Counted from the first letter of the stretch, positions 33,837 to 45,053 are shown. The stretch: DNA of 64,000 nt from Apiotrichum sp. Y4204 (GCA_025531455.1 JAMYHL010000002.1:62001-126000), one strand, 5' to 3'. The notes: generated by a model not told the origin, from the letters alone. Numbers and translations: made by a program.

Positions 33837-36467
33837 ATGAACCCTCCGGGACGCCGGCCACAAGGAGCTCCAGCGGGGGGCCCGCAATATCGTCCACCCC
33901 AGAGGCCAGCGAGCGTGGCGAGTGGGCGGGTGCTGCCCTCCTCGCAGCTACCTTCGTCCCAGATTCCGTCCTCACAACCTCCTCCTCAACACCACCAACA
34001 GCCTCAACATCAACAGCATCAAACCCAGCCGTATGCCCCGCAGCCTTACAACACGTCGCCTTCCCCGATGCTGCCCCATCGCCAAGCCTCGCCGATGCAG
34101 GAGCAGTCGTGGGACGAAAGTCAGCCCCCGCCTTCCTCGCAGCCGCGGACCTACTACGCGCCCTCCCAGCAGTTCCGCCAGGTAGCGCCGCCAATGAGTC
34201 CCGCAATGACCCCTGCGCCAATGTCCGCCGCCTCACGCCCCGACTCGTACCGCTCCGTCCCGGGCACGCAGCTCAGTCGCCTTCCCTCCCAGCCGCCCCC
34301 GGCATCCAAGTCCTCAGCCGCAGATCGCATTACCCAGCAGGTCAACCGTGAGTTGTTGTGCATTTGGCCGTCAACTGACAGCCAGAACTCGAAAGCCGCA
34401 TCGGCGCCATGCACGACGAGACGCGCACGCTCCGCGACATGGTGCACGAGGTGCGCACGGCGATGCAGGCTCTCCCGACACGCGAGGAGATGAAGGAGGA
34501 GGTCAGGGAGATTGGTCAGTTATGGAGGGTGGATCGGAACTGACGGCAGTGTCGCCAGCTGTGTATGAGCTCTTGACGAGCCTCAGGGGTGCGCTCCAGG
34601 ATGGCGTCGCGCCGCTTCCGGAGGTGACGGCGCAACTTGTGGTGGAGAAGGTCCGCGCGCTCGGTCTTGGTGTCCCCGCCCCGCCGGTGCCCGACAATTC
34701 TGTGAGTAACAAGACCTCGTCTTCGGCCGCTTGAACTTGATTGGGAATGACTTGGCTGATATCCAGACCACGGACACGCTCATCACGCATCTCATCAAGT
34801 CCCTTGCCCCGATCGACGAGCTGCGTTTTGCGCTCCGAGACCTTGATGGGTTACCCGAGGCGATCCGCGACGTCGCCGTGTTCAAGTCCAGCATGGACAT
34901 GCTCAACGCCAAGTTCGACCAAGTCAAGGAGTCGCAGAAGAGCGTCGCCGACGCTGTCGCTGCTGTGGACGCGAGGGTCCCGCCTCCCCGCAAAGAGAAC
35001 AATGATTTGCGCATCCTTGAAAGGATGGAAAAGCGCTTCGACGCCGTCGATCAGATTAACACTCGTGTTATCGCTCTCGAACAGCGCCTCGCAGCTGCTC
35101 CGTCACAACACGAGATCATGTCCACCATAGGCCGGCTCTCTCACGACTTCGCTCTTTTCCGCTCTAACTCGAGCCCGAGCCCGAACTCCGGCCCACCTGG
35201 TGTTCAGTTTCACCCTGGGCACCATCCTTTGATGGTCCGCCAAGCGTCCGGCTCGCAAAACTCTTTCAACTTCCAGCCGCAAGGACTCCATCCACAGGGC
35301 CTCACCCCTGTGACTCCCATGTGGAGGGACGACCGTGGCAATGTGATGCCATCCTTCCCGCCGGCATTTGGACTCTCAGCACCTTCTCCCTCACCTGCCC
35401 TCCCTCAGCAGCGGCAGCCTCAGCATCGTCCGTTTCGCCAACTCCCGGAGACGCCTCCAGTTGAGGAGGATTGGTTCGCCCGGACAAACTCCAGTAACGC
35501 AACTGAGACCCTATACGCGCACGACACGCTCAATCCATCGGGGTCCTCAACAGTCCGCGACGGCACAGCCGCGGATACCTCCACAGTGCTGGCCACATCG
35601 GGGTCCTCAACAGTCCGCGAGGGCGCAAACGCGGATACCTCCACAGTGCTGGCCACACCGGCGCCCTCCACCGACCAGAGCAAGCCGAAGCCTAAGCGCG
35701 TGGTCAACAGCAGAAAGAAGCGTACCAATACCACTGCCCCGCCTCAGGGCGCTTCAGCTACGGCGGATACAAACACCAACAACATGTCAGCCTCGGCTGA
35801 GTTACAGGCTACGGCCGAGCACACAGACGTGCCAGGCGATACGGTCCCCGCCCCACCCACAAAGCGTCGGAAGCGCAAGGCCGTCGAGACCGATGCCAAT
35901 GACCCCGCACCAGTGAGACCGCGGAGGGCTGCAAAGAGGAAGTCGGCGACCAGCAATGAATCCACACCAACCACTGCGTCGACTTCGTCAGCTCCAGCCG
36001 CCACAAAGGTCGCGAAGCAGGCCAAAGGTCCGACCGTGAAGAAGACTGCCCGTGGTGTCAAGCTTCCTCCCAGAGAAATTCCCCAGCCGGAGCCCCAACC
36101 CGAAGACGACATTCGGCCGGAGCCTAAGCCGCGCGTCAAGGGGGAAGTCTCGCCTCGTGAGATCGAAGCTCTCTTCGAGGGATTAGACAGTCTCACCTCA
36201 CTCGCTTCATCGCGCCCGGAGAGAGGCAAGACGCGCAGCGCCACGCGACGCAACTTGGAAGTTGCAGGCCAGACTGACCCCGTCCCCGGGCCTTCTGCTC
36301 CTGCTCTGTCTGGTCTTCGAGAGTCTGACCCAGTCGTAGTCGACTCACTCGAATCCATCGAGGTCATCGATGATGGCCAAGCGGGGTATATTGCTCATAA
36401 TCTTCCAGTCAACGACAACGGGGAAATTGATACAATGGACGGTGACGCACTGATTGGCCTTTTCTGA
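33837..36467 (+). CDS. Coiled-coil protein with basic nuclear-type C-terminus, unknown
   Basis: Four exons: 33837..34347, 34386..34514, 34550..34701, 34767..36467 (830 aa). Residues 1-165 are Pro/Gln/Ser-rich (SSQLPSSQIPSSQPPP, poly-Gln/His). Then heptad-like helices: LESRIGAMHDETRTLRDMVH, DELRFALRDLDGLPEAIRDV, FKSSMDMLNAKFDQVKESQK, RVIALEQRLAAAPS. The second half is low complexity with basic clusters (KPKPKRVVNSRKKR, TKRRKRKAVE, RPRRAAKRKS) that would serve as nuclear localisation signals, a late ISPREIEALFEGLDSLTSL-like helix (VSPREIEALFEGLDSLTSLA) and an acidic end. A 75-nt segment is duplicated in tandem at about 35535-35675. No enzyme motif. Likely a nuclear scaffold; no family recognised. 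Confidence 0.72.
35535..35675 (+). repeat. In-frame tandem duplication of 75 nt
   Basis: Two adjacent copies encode GSSTVRDGTAADTSTVLAT and GSSTVREGANADTSTVLAT; the DNA copies differ at only a few bases, so the duplication is recent. Confidence 0.8.
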
Positions 36468-37024
36468 TGTAGTATATAATACCGGGCAATGTGCACGCTG
36501 CATGTATGCCATGCCGATGTACAGCACCATTCTGCAACAGGTCAGTTTTCATCTCACACACAGCCCATACAGTATGTGGTGCGAGACATTCACGATCCAA
36601 CCTGTGGGGTCCTCGTGGATCATCGGTACTGATCGGTCTCGTGCTCCTACACGCTTACAGCAAGGAAAGCCTTTATGCGGTTCATTTGTGCAGTGTCATC
36701 CTCTCGCCATTCCACTCCGCTATCCATGCTACTAGTCCCAACTGCGCCACAGTTCATCTCCTCAGTTTTCATATTTACATGCATGGTATTGCACATCGAC
36801 GCGTTGCTATTGACACATGGAACATGGGGTAAACAGGACATGGTGAATGGAATGGGGTACGGACGCAGTGTAGACACACTGGGGTTTATCTCGTCCCGGC
36901 TTGGAACCTGGGCATTGGGTCGGCTCAACCGGCCGTTCTCTCGTGCTCTGCTAGTCTGCTCTCACTCGCTCTCTTCTCTTCTCACGCCCTTACTGTGGCG
37001 CCACACTCTCGCAGTTGTTGGCGC
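36468..37024. other. Convergent intergenic region
   Basis: 3' flanks of the coiled-coil gene (plus) and the RING gene (minus). No gene seen. Confidence 0.5.
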
Positions 37025-39016
37025 TCATTCATCGTCGTCCGAGACTACGATGACCTGACGGCCGCGGCGTCCAGGGCGATGGGGAATCGGACTGGCATCA
37101 CGAGGTGGGGCACTGATGTCAGTACGAAGCTTACGTACTCTAGAGCATGAGTACTCACCGGCCGAAGCGCGCCGCACGGAGGTTGCGCAGCTGGTCAATG
37201 TCGGGAGCATCACCCTGCGGCTCAGGTGAGCCGGCCGCTGAGCCGGCCGCGCCCTCGGCTTCGGGTTCGGCTTCAGGCTCCCAGTCGTTGGGCTCCTCGT
37301 CATCAATAAACGACGACTCGTAATCGCTGTCCACAGAGGGCGAGAGGAGCCGGGGAAGTTGGCGGCGTCGGTTGGCTTCCCTGGGTCGGTCAATGTCCAG
37401 TTCGTCGACTTCCTCGGCATCGATGGGTCCGTCGACCTCCGGAGACCGGCGACCATTCTCGGAAAGAGGCTCGCTGCCCGAGCGATATTCGGGAGGAGCA
37501 CGGTCGCCCCAGTTGTCCTCGCTTCCGCTCCACTCCTCTTCTTCCTCGGTCATGTCGGCCATGTCGTCAATAAGGTCGAAGTTGGGGTGGTAGTGATGGG
37601 GGTGGCGGCGATTGAAGGGGTCCGGCTCTGCCAGTGGGCCGTAGTCGCTGTCGTAGTCACTCGAGTCCGAAATGGAAAAGGGACTCAGGCCCCTCATCCT
37701 GATGTCTCCGTGACGCCTCAAGGCGGCCATGAAATCAGCTTCTTCGCCCATTGCACTGCCAATGGACATATCGTCGTCCATATCTTCGTCAAAGTCGACG
37801 TCCTCGTCGGAGAACATAGTGTCGCAGCCCTCGCAACGACCGAGGGCGACCTCGCAGCCGCACAGGGGGCAGCGGTCAACGCCGTCCTTCTCATCACTGA
37901 TGAGATAAGACTGAGGATCCGGAGGAAAGGTAAGCGCCCAGGGGTCATCGTTGCGTTCGCCGATCGCCGAGCGAGGACCTAAGCCAAGCGACTCAATCAC
38001 AGAACGAACGGCAAACATGCGGATCGGGCGCCGGATAACGGGATCGCGACAGGTGAGGCATAGCTTGGTACGGTACGTAAGGTCATCCAACTCGGAGACA
38101 ACCTCAATGTCGGCGCCACGATAGGCGTTGCCAGAGCGAAACCACTTGACGAGGCATTCAAGACAAGCAGCATGCCCGCAGGAGAGGCTATGGGTTAGAG
38201 GCTAACAGGGGAAGCGATCGGAGAAACATACACATGAGGGTCATTGTACACCTCCATGCAAACGCTGCATTGAAGGCCTTCCATTATGTTGTCATGATGC
38301 TTGCTCTGATCAGTGATAAGCTGGGCGTTAGTAAAAAGTCGTACAGCGGTGGCTACCTTTGTCTTGGTCTCGAGGTCCTCGGTCTGTTTGAAGACCTTTT
38401 GCTTTTGCTCTTCGAGTTCCTTCTGCAATTGCACGAGCTGTTCACGTAGCGCCTTCTCCGCATGGTCAGCCTTTTCGGCTCTGTCGGCTTGTTTCCGAAG
38501 ACTGTGCATCGCCTCCCTGAGGTTACGGCGCGTGTCCTTGTGTTCCGACCGTTCGCGATCGAGCTCTTTCTGGGCGTCTGGGAGGGTCGCTGGAAGAGGG
38601 TGACCACGAGGGACGTGCACCTCCACTCTGGACTCGCGTGTCTTTTTTGTGGGCGATTGGATCGAGGGTCCGGGGGTTGGACTGGAACGGGCATGAACGT
38701 GGCCATTAGGGACACCGTGCGGCTCGCCGTCCGACTCGACAGTCTCCGCAGCTTCATTGTTGCGCGCTGCATGCTTACTAGACCTGCGTCGCTTGCGCCT
38801 GTCGTGCTTGGTAGTTGTGGACATCTTGTTAACGGCGTCAATGTCGGCGAGCGGCTTCGTGTGCGTTGTCGCAGGCGCAGGCGCAGGAGCAGATTTGGAC
38901 GACGACGCCGTTTGGGACGACGCGCGGGTCGCGCGAGGCGGAGCGTCGCGAGCGTACGGCTTTGCAGGGGCGGTGCCGCTCTTCTCCGGGCCCGACTTGG
39001 CGCGGGTCTTCGGCAT
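37025..39016 (-). CDS. Coiled-coil RING E3 ligase with C-terminal SUMO-interaction-like motif
   Basis: Exons 39016..38232, 38187..37159, 37112..37025 (633 aa; 616 if a stop-free 51-nt segment at about 38304-38354, GTAGCC...CTGATCAG, is also spliced). The N-terminus is basic and Ser/Ala-rich. Residues about 140-240 form a coiled coil (DAQKELDRERSEHKDTRRNL, EKALREQLVQLQKELEEQKQ). The RING reads CSVC-x11-CGHAACLEC...CLTC, its central Cys brought in by the splice. A second Cys set, CPLC...CEGC, follows, then a long acidic region. The last exon ends QVIVVSDDDE: a hydrophobic VIVV core followed by Ser and acids is a classic SUMO-interaction motif. Inference: possible SUMO-targeted ubiquitin ligase acting in the nucleus; only one such motif is seen, whereas typical STUbLs have several. 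Divergent from PNO1. Confidence 0.75.
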
Positions 39017-39116
39017 GGCTTGGGGTCTGTTGTGACGGAAAAAGGATGAGGTGAGATGGAGAGGAGAGAAGAAGAGAAGAAGAAATGTTTGTGAAATGTG
39101 CTTTTAGTCGCCTGAG

Positions 39117-39158
39117 ACGTCTTTCTCTCTCTCTCTAGGCCTCGAGAGAGAGAGAGAT
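39117..39158. repeat. CT/GA palindrome in a divergent promoter
   Basis: A run of CT units meets AGGCCTCGAG and turns into a run of GA units, forming a near-perfect inverted repeat of about 40 nt, roughly 100 nt upstream of the RING gene start. Confidence 0.75.
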
Positions 39159-39410
39159 GACCTGTAGTTGACGGTGGTGGTGGCAACAACCGCTCGACGC
39201 GTCGAAGGAGGGGCGGAATCAATTACGTAAGTCTGAATTTTTGTTGCCACCCAGGGATTGTCAGAAAAGTTCTTCGATCCGGCATCGACGACGACGACGG
39301 AACGATTGACATCTTCGATATCAGCTCTTCGAGGCCATCATCGTCATCATCTCAGTCTACACTTTACACTCATCACATCTCTCATCCCGATATCGCACAT
39401 ACCACACATC

Positions 39411-40499
39411 ATGGCTCACAAATCGCATCGTCAAAAGGCGCTTCAGGCGCAGCTCGAGGCTCCGCGGGAGATCTCGGTCGTGAAACCCAAAAAGGTCAAG
39501 GTCAGGCCGGTGCCCGTCGAGCCCGTCGAGACCGAGGGCGGGATGGACGTTGACGGCGACGACGTTCTCATCGCCGCCGGCGCATCATCCTCCGCTCCCG
39601 ACGCTTCCACTTCTTCCTCCGGATTCGCACCCCTCCCGGCATCGGCACAGAATGCCGTGCTCAAGGGCGAGTTCCGCCGTGTCCCCATCCCGCCCCACCG
39701 CATGACACCGCTCAAGCGCGAGTGGGTCAACATCTACACCCCCCTCGTCGAGATGCTCGGCCTCCAGGTCCGCATGAACGTCAAGCGTCGCGCAGTGGAG
39801 ATTAAGGTGGGCACTAAATTTGGATCAATATGTTTGGCTAGGATGTGCTGACCGCCAGAGCTCCGGCCACACTGTCGACTCGGGTGCCGTGCAGAAGGGA
39901 GCCGACTTTGTCAAGGCGTTTGCCCTTGGTTTCGAGGTTAATGTACGTGCAGCTCTTCGAACGCCCCTTGAGCTGACATCCAGGACGCGCTCGCTCTTCT
40001 CCGTCTCGATGACCTCTACATCGACTCGTTCGAGGTCAAGGACGTCAAGACGCTTCACGGTGACCACCTGTCGCGTGCCATCGGTAAGTGGTGTTTACGA
40101 CAGAGGATGGGATTGTGGTGGAGCTACAGTCGAATCTTCCAGCTGGTTCCTCGCCTGCGTTCGCCGCCCTATCTCCTCTCTCCCGCTCCGCATGCACTGA
40201 CACTCAGGCCGTATCGCCGGTGAGGGCGGCAAGGTCAAGTTCACGATCGAGAACGCAAGCAGGACACGTATTGTGCTTGCGGAGACGTGCGTACTGAACT
40301 TCCTTACAGCTCGCTGACAGTGCAGGCAGATCCACATTCTCGGCTCGGTGCAGAACATCAAGATTGCACGTGATGCGGTCGTCTCGCTTATTCTCGGTTC
40401 CCCGCCTGGTAAGCTTACCCATTTTCTCCCAGCTGACATGCAGGCAAGGTGTACGCGCACTTGAAGTCGGTTGGCGCGCGGATGAAGCAGCGTTTCTAG
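39411..40499 (+). CDS. PNO1: KH-domain ribosome assembly factor Pno1/Dim2
   Basis: Six exons: 39411..39806, 39859..39942, 39984..40083, 40208..40286, 40326..40408, 40444..40499 (265 aa). Residues 1-85 are variable and charged. The core starts at [20 protein letters not shown] and runs through [20 protein letters not shown], the divergent first [42 protein letters not shown] and the second KH with its GRIAGEGGK loop, ending [16 protein letters not shown]. The C-terminal ARMKQRF is nearly invariant in the family. Known role: binds the 3' region of pre-18S rRNA, partners Dim1 and Nob1, and is needed for 40S maturation in nucleolus and cytoplasm. Five introns in a short gene. Divergent from the RING gene (394 nt). 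Confidence 0.93.
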
Positions 40500-40954
40500 G
40501 CGGACAGACGGACTGTATATTGACAGAGGTCAAGGTGGAGGGGAACTCAGGCGGCGCAGTTCGGCGCGCAATAGAATACGGTTCTTGGGAACGTTTATAC
40601 AGTTGTTGTGCATGGATACCCACTGGCTATTGACGGGCTACTGCGAGGAGCACGCATGTATGCGCGAGTGTGCATGATGAGCAATGACGAGGACGACAGA
40701 GATGTTAGTGCATGCAGGCTCTCATGCTTGAGATTGAGAGATGCAGAGGAATGCCACCCAGAGTTCAGGGCCAGGGGGGCCAGGGGGGGTGCCACACTTG
40801 GCAAATGCCGATTTTCCGTCCTCATCTTTCAGTCAGAAGTTGGCCACCGCATCTCCCTCCTTGTCCGTGATCCACCGTGTCTTTTGTTCGTGCTCGCCAT
40901 CACAAACAGCGACCACCGCATCCTTCATCCCCAAAAACACCACTACAAAACGCC
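40500..40954. other. Intergenic, promoter of eIF3i
   Basis: No gene seen. A short GGCCAGGGGGG tract lies near 40769-40788, and a CACCACTACAAAACGCC leader precedes the ATG. Confidence 0.5.
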
Positions 40955-42587
40955 ATGGTGAGCGCGTCACGATGCAGGAGATGCTAACGAGCGCAGAAGC
41001 CGATTATTCTTCAGGGTGCGTAGTGCGCGCGCGCGACTCGTCGGCGTCCGTGAATCATCCGTGTCGTGGCTGGCGGAGGTCGAAAGCAGCCATACACGCG
41101 ATGCGCGGTGCCCTGCGCGGCGGACACGGCGACAACTGCGGAGATTCTGACGGCAGGCCACGAGCGTTCGCTCACCCAGATCGTGTTCAACGCCGAGGGC
41201 GACCTGCTCTTCTCGGCGTCCAAGGACAAGATTGTCAATGCGTGGTACACGTCCAACGGCGAGCGTCTCGGCACGTACAACGGGCACAACGGTTCCGTGT
41301 GGACCGTCGCGTGTGACTGTGGGTATTGGGATGAGGGCGGGTGCGCGGCTGAGAGAGACATGTAGTAACAGCCGCCACTGACCCGCGCCTCATGTGTTTC
41401 ACACTGACGACAGCGCAATCCCGTTACCTCGTCACGGGCGCCGCGGACAACACGATGAAGCTGTGGGAGGTGTCGACCGGCAAGTGCCTCAAGACCTGGG
41501 AGTTCTTGACGGCCGTTATGCGTGTGGCTTGGAGGTGCGTGTGATGGGAGGAAGGCGAGTGGGGACAGTGAATGTCGGGAGGAACAACGGACGACGACGC
41601 GGCGACGAGGAAACTGTCAAGGTTGCTAGGTGTCTGTCTATTGCTGTCCTTGGTCGACTGTCACACGCGGAAAAGCCGGCGGATTGTGCCTCCCGGTCCG
41701 CAGTTCTCCCAACGACGCCCCTCTGCTTCCCCTTCACGAACATCACTGACGAACAGCGAGGACGACGAGAAGGTCATGTGCATCACGGAGCAGCGCCAGG
41801 GCCAGCCCAGTATCATCCGGACGTTCCAGATCAACCGCAAGGACCCGTCTGCGTCGTCGTCGACCCCGCTGAAGGAGATTGTGCTTAGCGGCTCAAAGGC
41901 GACCGTTGCGCTGTGGGCACCCCTTTCCGACTTTATCATCACGGGCCACGAGAACGGCAAGGTGGCAAAGTACGACGTCAAGACGGGCGAGGAAGTGCTC
42001 GCCGTCGAGGACTCGCACTCGGGTGTCATCACCGACATCCAGCTCAGCCCGGATGGAACCTACTTTATCACTTCGTCCAAGGACAAGACCGCGCGTGTGA
42101 GTGCGAGTATGGGCAGGGTCGGCGTAGTGTGTTTGTGGTTCTGGCCCTTGGACGCCGCGAATTGCGCCATGCCTCTGACCATCCTGCCTTCTCCTTTCCC
42201 CCTAGCGCCTTTCTCTAACTCCAGATCTTCGACTCTGACTCGCTCGACGAGATGAAGGTGTACCAGACCGAGACGCCGCTCAACTCGGCATGCATCGCGC
42301 CTCTGCGCCCATACGTCATCCTCGGTGGTGGCCAGGACGCGATGAATGTGACAATGACGAGCTCGCGTGCCGGCAAGTTCGAGTCGCGGTTCTGGCACAA
42401 GCTGTTCGAGGAGGAGGTCGGCCGCGTCAAGGGCCACTTCGGCCCCATCAACACGCTCGCCGTCCACCCCCAGGGCCGCGCGTACGCCTCGGGAGCCGAG
42501 GACGGATTCGTCCGCGTCCACTGGTTTGACGAGTCGTACTTCCGCAGCAGGCCGTTCGGCGACCTCGAGCCCGAGGTTGAGGTGTAG
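40955..42587 (+). CDS. TIF34: Translation initiation factor eIF3 subunit i
   Basis: Six exons: 40955..40957, 40997..41015, 41157..41318, 41414..41534, 41757..42096, 42225..42587 (335 aa). The first exon is the ATG codon alone, and exon 2 has 19 nt. The N-terminus becomes [20 protein letters not shown], matching the invariant GHERxLTQIxFN of eIF3i. WD repeats follow: [120 protein letters not shown], ending [17 protein letters not shown]. Known role: seven-bladed propeller of the eIF3 complex, bound to eIF3b and eIF3g during 43S scanning. Introns of 39-222 nt. The 3' flank holds a hairpin before a convergent gene. Confidence 0.93.
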
Positions 42588-43036
42588 GCGCAGAGAGCGC
42601 GCGTAGAGTAGCGGTGTAGTGGTGGCTATCATGCATTACATGGGACACGATCAATAAGACTGATGAGGAAGTTAGACACGTTCAAGACTTGTCTTGAACG
42701 TCTATCTCCTCGCTCGTTCTGGAACGAGGTTTGCAATCTCAATCTTTAGTGATGGCAATCAATGTCGTCCACATCTCCCCCGAGCCGCCTGACACGCTCC
42801 AATCCTCATTTCCATCCCCACGGGCCCCTCCTATTCCCCGCGTCTTTCCAGCTCCCATCTCCCCCATTCCCGCCCTTCTCCAACCGCCATGTCCGAAATG
42901 CTGCATGCCCCGCCATCCGACGGGCGGGTATATATTTTCCTCGCTGGCGCCGTATATCTCTAATCTCCTGCCGTTCGCACGTTCGCACGTTCGCACGCTC
43001 GCGCTCGCGCTCGCGCTCGCACTCCCGCCCGCTCGC
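42588..43036. other. Convergent intergenic region with hairpin and simple repeats
   Basis: Separates eIF3i (plus) from the complex I-like gene (minus). Contains the 24-nt hairpin at 42678-42701 and, at about 42970-43022, tandem GTTCGCAC and CTCGCG units running up to the stop codon of the minus-strand gene. Confidence 0.55.
42678..42701. terminator. Perfect 11-bp inverted repeat between convergent genes
   Basis: ACGTTCAAGAC-TT-GTCTTGAACGT, 91 nt after the eIF3i stop. It could form a hairpin in either transcript. A role in 3'-end formation is a guess; eukaryotic ends do not need such hairpins. Confidence 0.35.
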
Positions 43037-43740
43037 CTATGCGGCGGCGGCGGCGGCCTCGGCGGCGCGGTGGGCGGCGAGGACCTTCTTCTTCTCCGCG
43101 ATGAGCTCGTTTCTGGGGTTGGGGTCAGTGTTTGTTTGGACGGGCGCGACGGGATGGTGGTGGACAGACGCGAGACGAGATGACGGAGAACAGAACCAAG
43201 CAGGGCTTACGCGCTATCCGTGGAGTGCGTCCTAGCGCGCCGCCCTCGCCGCCGTTCTCTCCCCATTGAACATCTCACTCGCTCGTCCTAGTTTCCTTCC
43301 CTCCACATCCCCATAAGGCCGACTCACTGCCTCTGCTCCGCGAAGTACAGGTAGTAGCCGAGCGTTCCGAACGCGGCGGATGAGATGAGATGGCCGACCG
43401 GGGCTGGAGTTAGTCATGTTCTGTGAGCGCGCGCGACGGGCAGATCGGGCTTGGATAGAGAAGACAGGTCATGTTGGTGGGCCGGTCATGCTAATGATAT
43501 CGCCAGGACAGCATGATAACAAGCTTCCTTGACCCGGTCACGTATCTGTCTTCGTGTCCCGCCCGATCTGTCGCCGCCGCTTGCTATGCGCTGCGCGCGC
43601 CGTCGCTATCGCCGTGGCTCGCCCGCGCGAGCGCGTTGCGGCTCACCGTCAAAGAGGGGCCGCTTCTGGAGGCCGAGCTGGAAGACGCGCGCGCCGAATC
43701 CGAACGCGCCGAAGCCGATAATGTTCGCGAGGAGGGGCAT
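43037..43740 (-). CDS. Small mitochondrial membrane protein, probable complex I accessory subunit
   Basis: Three exons: 43740..43647, 43403..43328, 43112..43037 (81 aa). Starts MPLLANIIGFGAFGFGARVF (TM1), continues QLGLQKRPLFD, then PVGHLISSAAFGTLGYYLYF (TM2) and AEQRQNELIAEKKKVLAAHR with an Ala-rich end. Two short Gly-rich spans with a basic matrix-side tail fit small accessory subunits of the respiratory chain; the MxLLxNxIGFGAFGxxARxxQLGLxKRP layout resembles fungal NADH-dehydrogenase accessory proteins as I remember them, but no name is claimed. The introns of 243 and 215 nt are long here. Divergent from QCR8; the start codons are 436 nt apart. Confidence 0.6.
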
Positions 43741-44176
43741 GGCGGGGGAGTTGGGGGTGTGTGGGGGGGAGTGGAGTGGAGTGGAGTGCTGGTCGTTGTG
43801 TGTGATGGCGAGCTCGACGTCGGTGGTGAGCAGAGGTGACGGCGATGGGATGGAAGTGGACTGAGAGCTGGGCTTGGCGGGAAAATGATAACGCCGAGGC
43901 TGAGGCGGAGTCGGGCGAGGGCTCCTTACGGAGGGATGCGGAGAGGGAGGAATTGGCGAGCAGCTTATTGGTGAGTGGATCTTTGTATGGTGGAGAGGGG
44001 GAGCGGAAGCAAATGTCTCCCTCCTGGCGATCTTGGTGCTCGGCGCTGGGCTCTCAGCTGGCTCGGCACTGCACCCGAGCAGCAGAGCGCTGCGATCGTC
44101 CCGACGACATCGAACTCGATATCCACTCAGTCTCCAGTCTCTCCTCCTCCTACCACTCTCGAGAAAATCAGCAACG
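43741..44176. promoter_or_regulatory. Bidirectional promoter of two respiratory-chain genes
   Basis: Lies between the starts of the complex I-like gene (minus) and QCR8 (plus). No TATA box was found on either side; GC-rich with GGGGGAGTGGAGTGGAGTGG repeats near 43766-43790. Confidence 0.5.
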
Positions 44177-45053
44177 ATGCGGCCTACTTCCTCGTCTCTC
44201 TCTGGCATGCCCACTGGTGCGTAACTCTGTTGTGATATTCGCTGACAACGCAGGCAAGACCTGGGTGAGTTGCGGTCCGAGCAAGTCGAGCGCGAAGGCT
44301 TGGAGGGAAGGACGAGGATAAGATGGATAAGAGAGGGACAGCGAGATGTACAGCCCATGCAGGAACATCTCGCCGCTCGCTCTCTCACCTCTCTCGCGGA
44401 ACGCGCTGACGCCAGTCCGGATGGTGGGGTGACATGGGCGGACCCACCCAGAAGGGCATCTACACCTACTGTGCGTACCTTCTTGTCATGTTTGTGCCGC
44501 GCTGACATGCGTTCTTCTTGATGATCCTCTCGATTTCGATTGCTCTTACTCTTGCTTTACGCGCACGCTCCTCGTCTCGCGCCCTCATCGTCTGTTTATC
44601 CCATCTCGCGCGCGCTCCGTTCCGTTCCGCGTCTCCACTACGGCTCCATCCCAACTCGCGACTATCCCCCTCCTCGCGATTCGCGCTATCTTATCGATCG
44701 ACATTGCGCTCCTCCCTCCGCTCCTTCCATTCACTGCGCCCACTCCTCCCCTCTCTCCTATCCTCTTCTTCCACCGACAGCCGTCTCGCCCTTCAAGCAG
44801 AAGCCCTTCGCCGGCGCCCTCCACGGCTACATCTTCTGGGGCACCCGCCGCATTGCCCAGCAGGTCCCCTACTTTGCCCTCCCCTTCGCCGCCGGCTACG
44901 CCGTCTACGTCTGGGGTGCTGAGAAGTGAGTGCTGGCGCTGTAACTTGTAGAGGACAGAGCGCTGTGAGACAACTCGAACTGACATCAGGTACGCGTACT
45001 ACAACTCGAAGGAGGGCCACCACGCCATGGCCATGGCCGAGGGCGGCCACTAA
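44177..45053 (+). CDS. QCR8: Cytochrome bc1 complex subunit 8 (Qcr8)
   Basis: Five exons: 44177..44216, 44254..44264, 44416..44470, 44781..44925, 44990..45053 (104 aa). Exon 2 has 11 nt. The protein reads MRPTSSSLSGMPTGKTW, then WWGDMGGPTQKGIYTYSVSP, FKQKPFAGALHGYIFWGTRR, QVPYFALPFAAGYAVYVWGA (one TM) and AYYNSKEGHHAMAMAEGGH. The SPFxQKPxAGxxH(x)nFRR-like block, the single span and the YYNSKEG end are the Qcr8/UQCRQ signature. Known role: small subunit of complex III, needed for assembly and near the ubiquinone site; inner mitochondrial membrane. The intron before exon 4 is 310 nt and very C/T-rich. Start chosen because MRPT opens known relatives. Confidence 0.87.

Noticed and set aside
43606..44508. 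300-codon minus-strand open frame spanning the complex I-like/QCR8 promoter
   Set aside because: Only its last part (the MPLLANIIGF exon) is real; the remainder overlaps QCR8 exons and the promoter.
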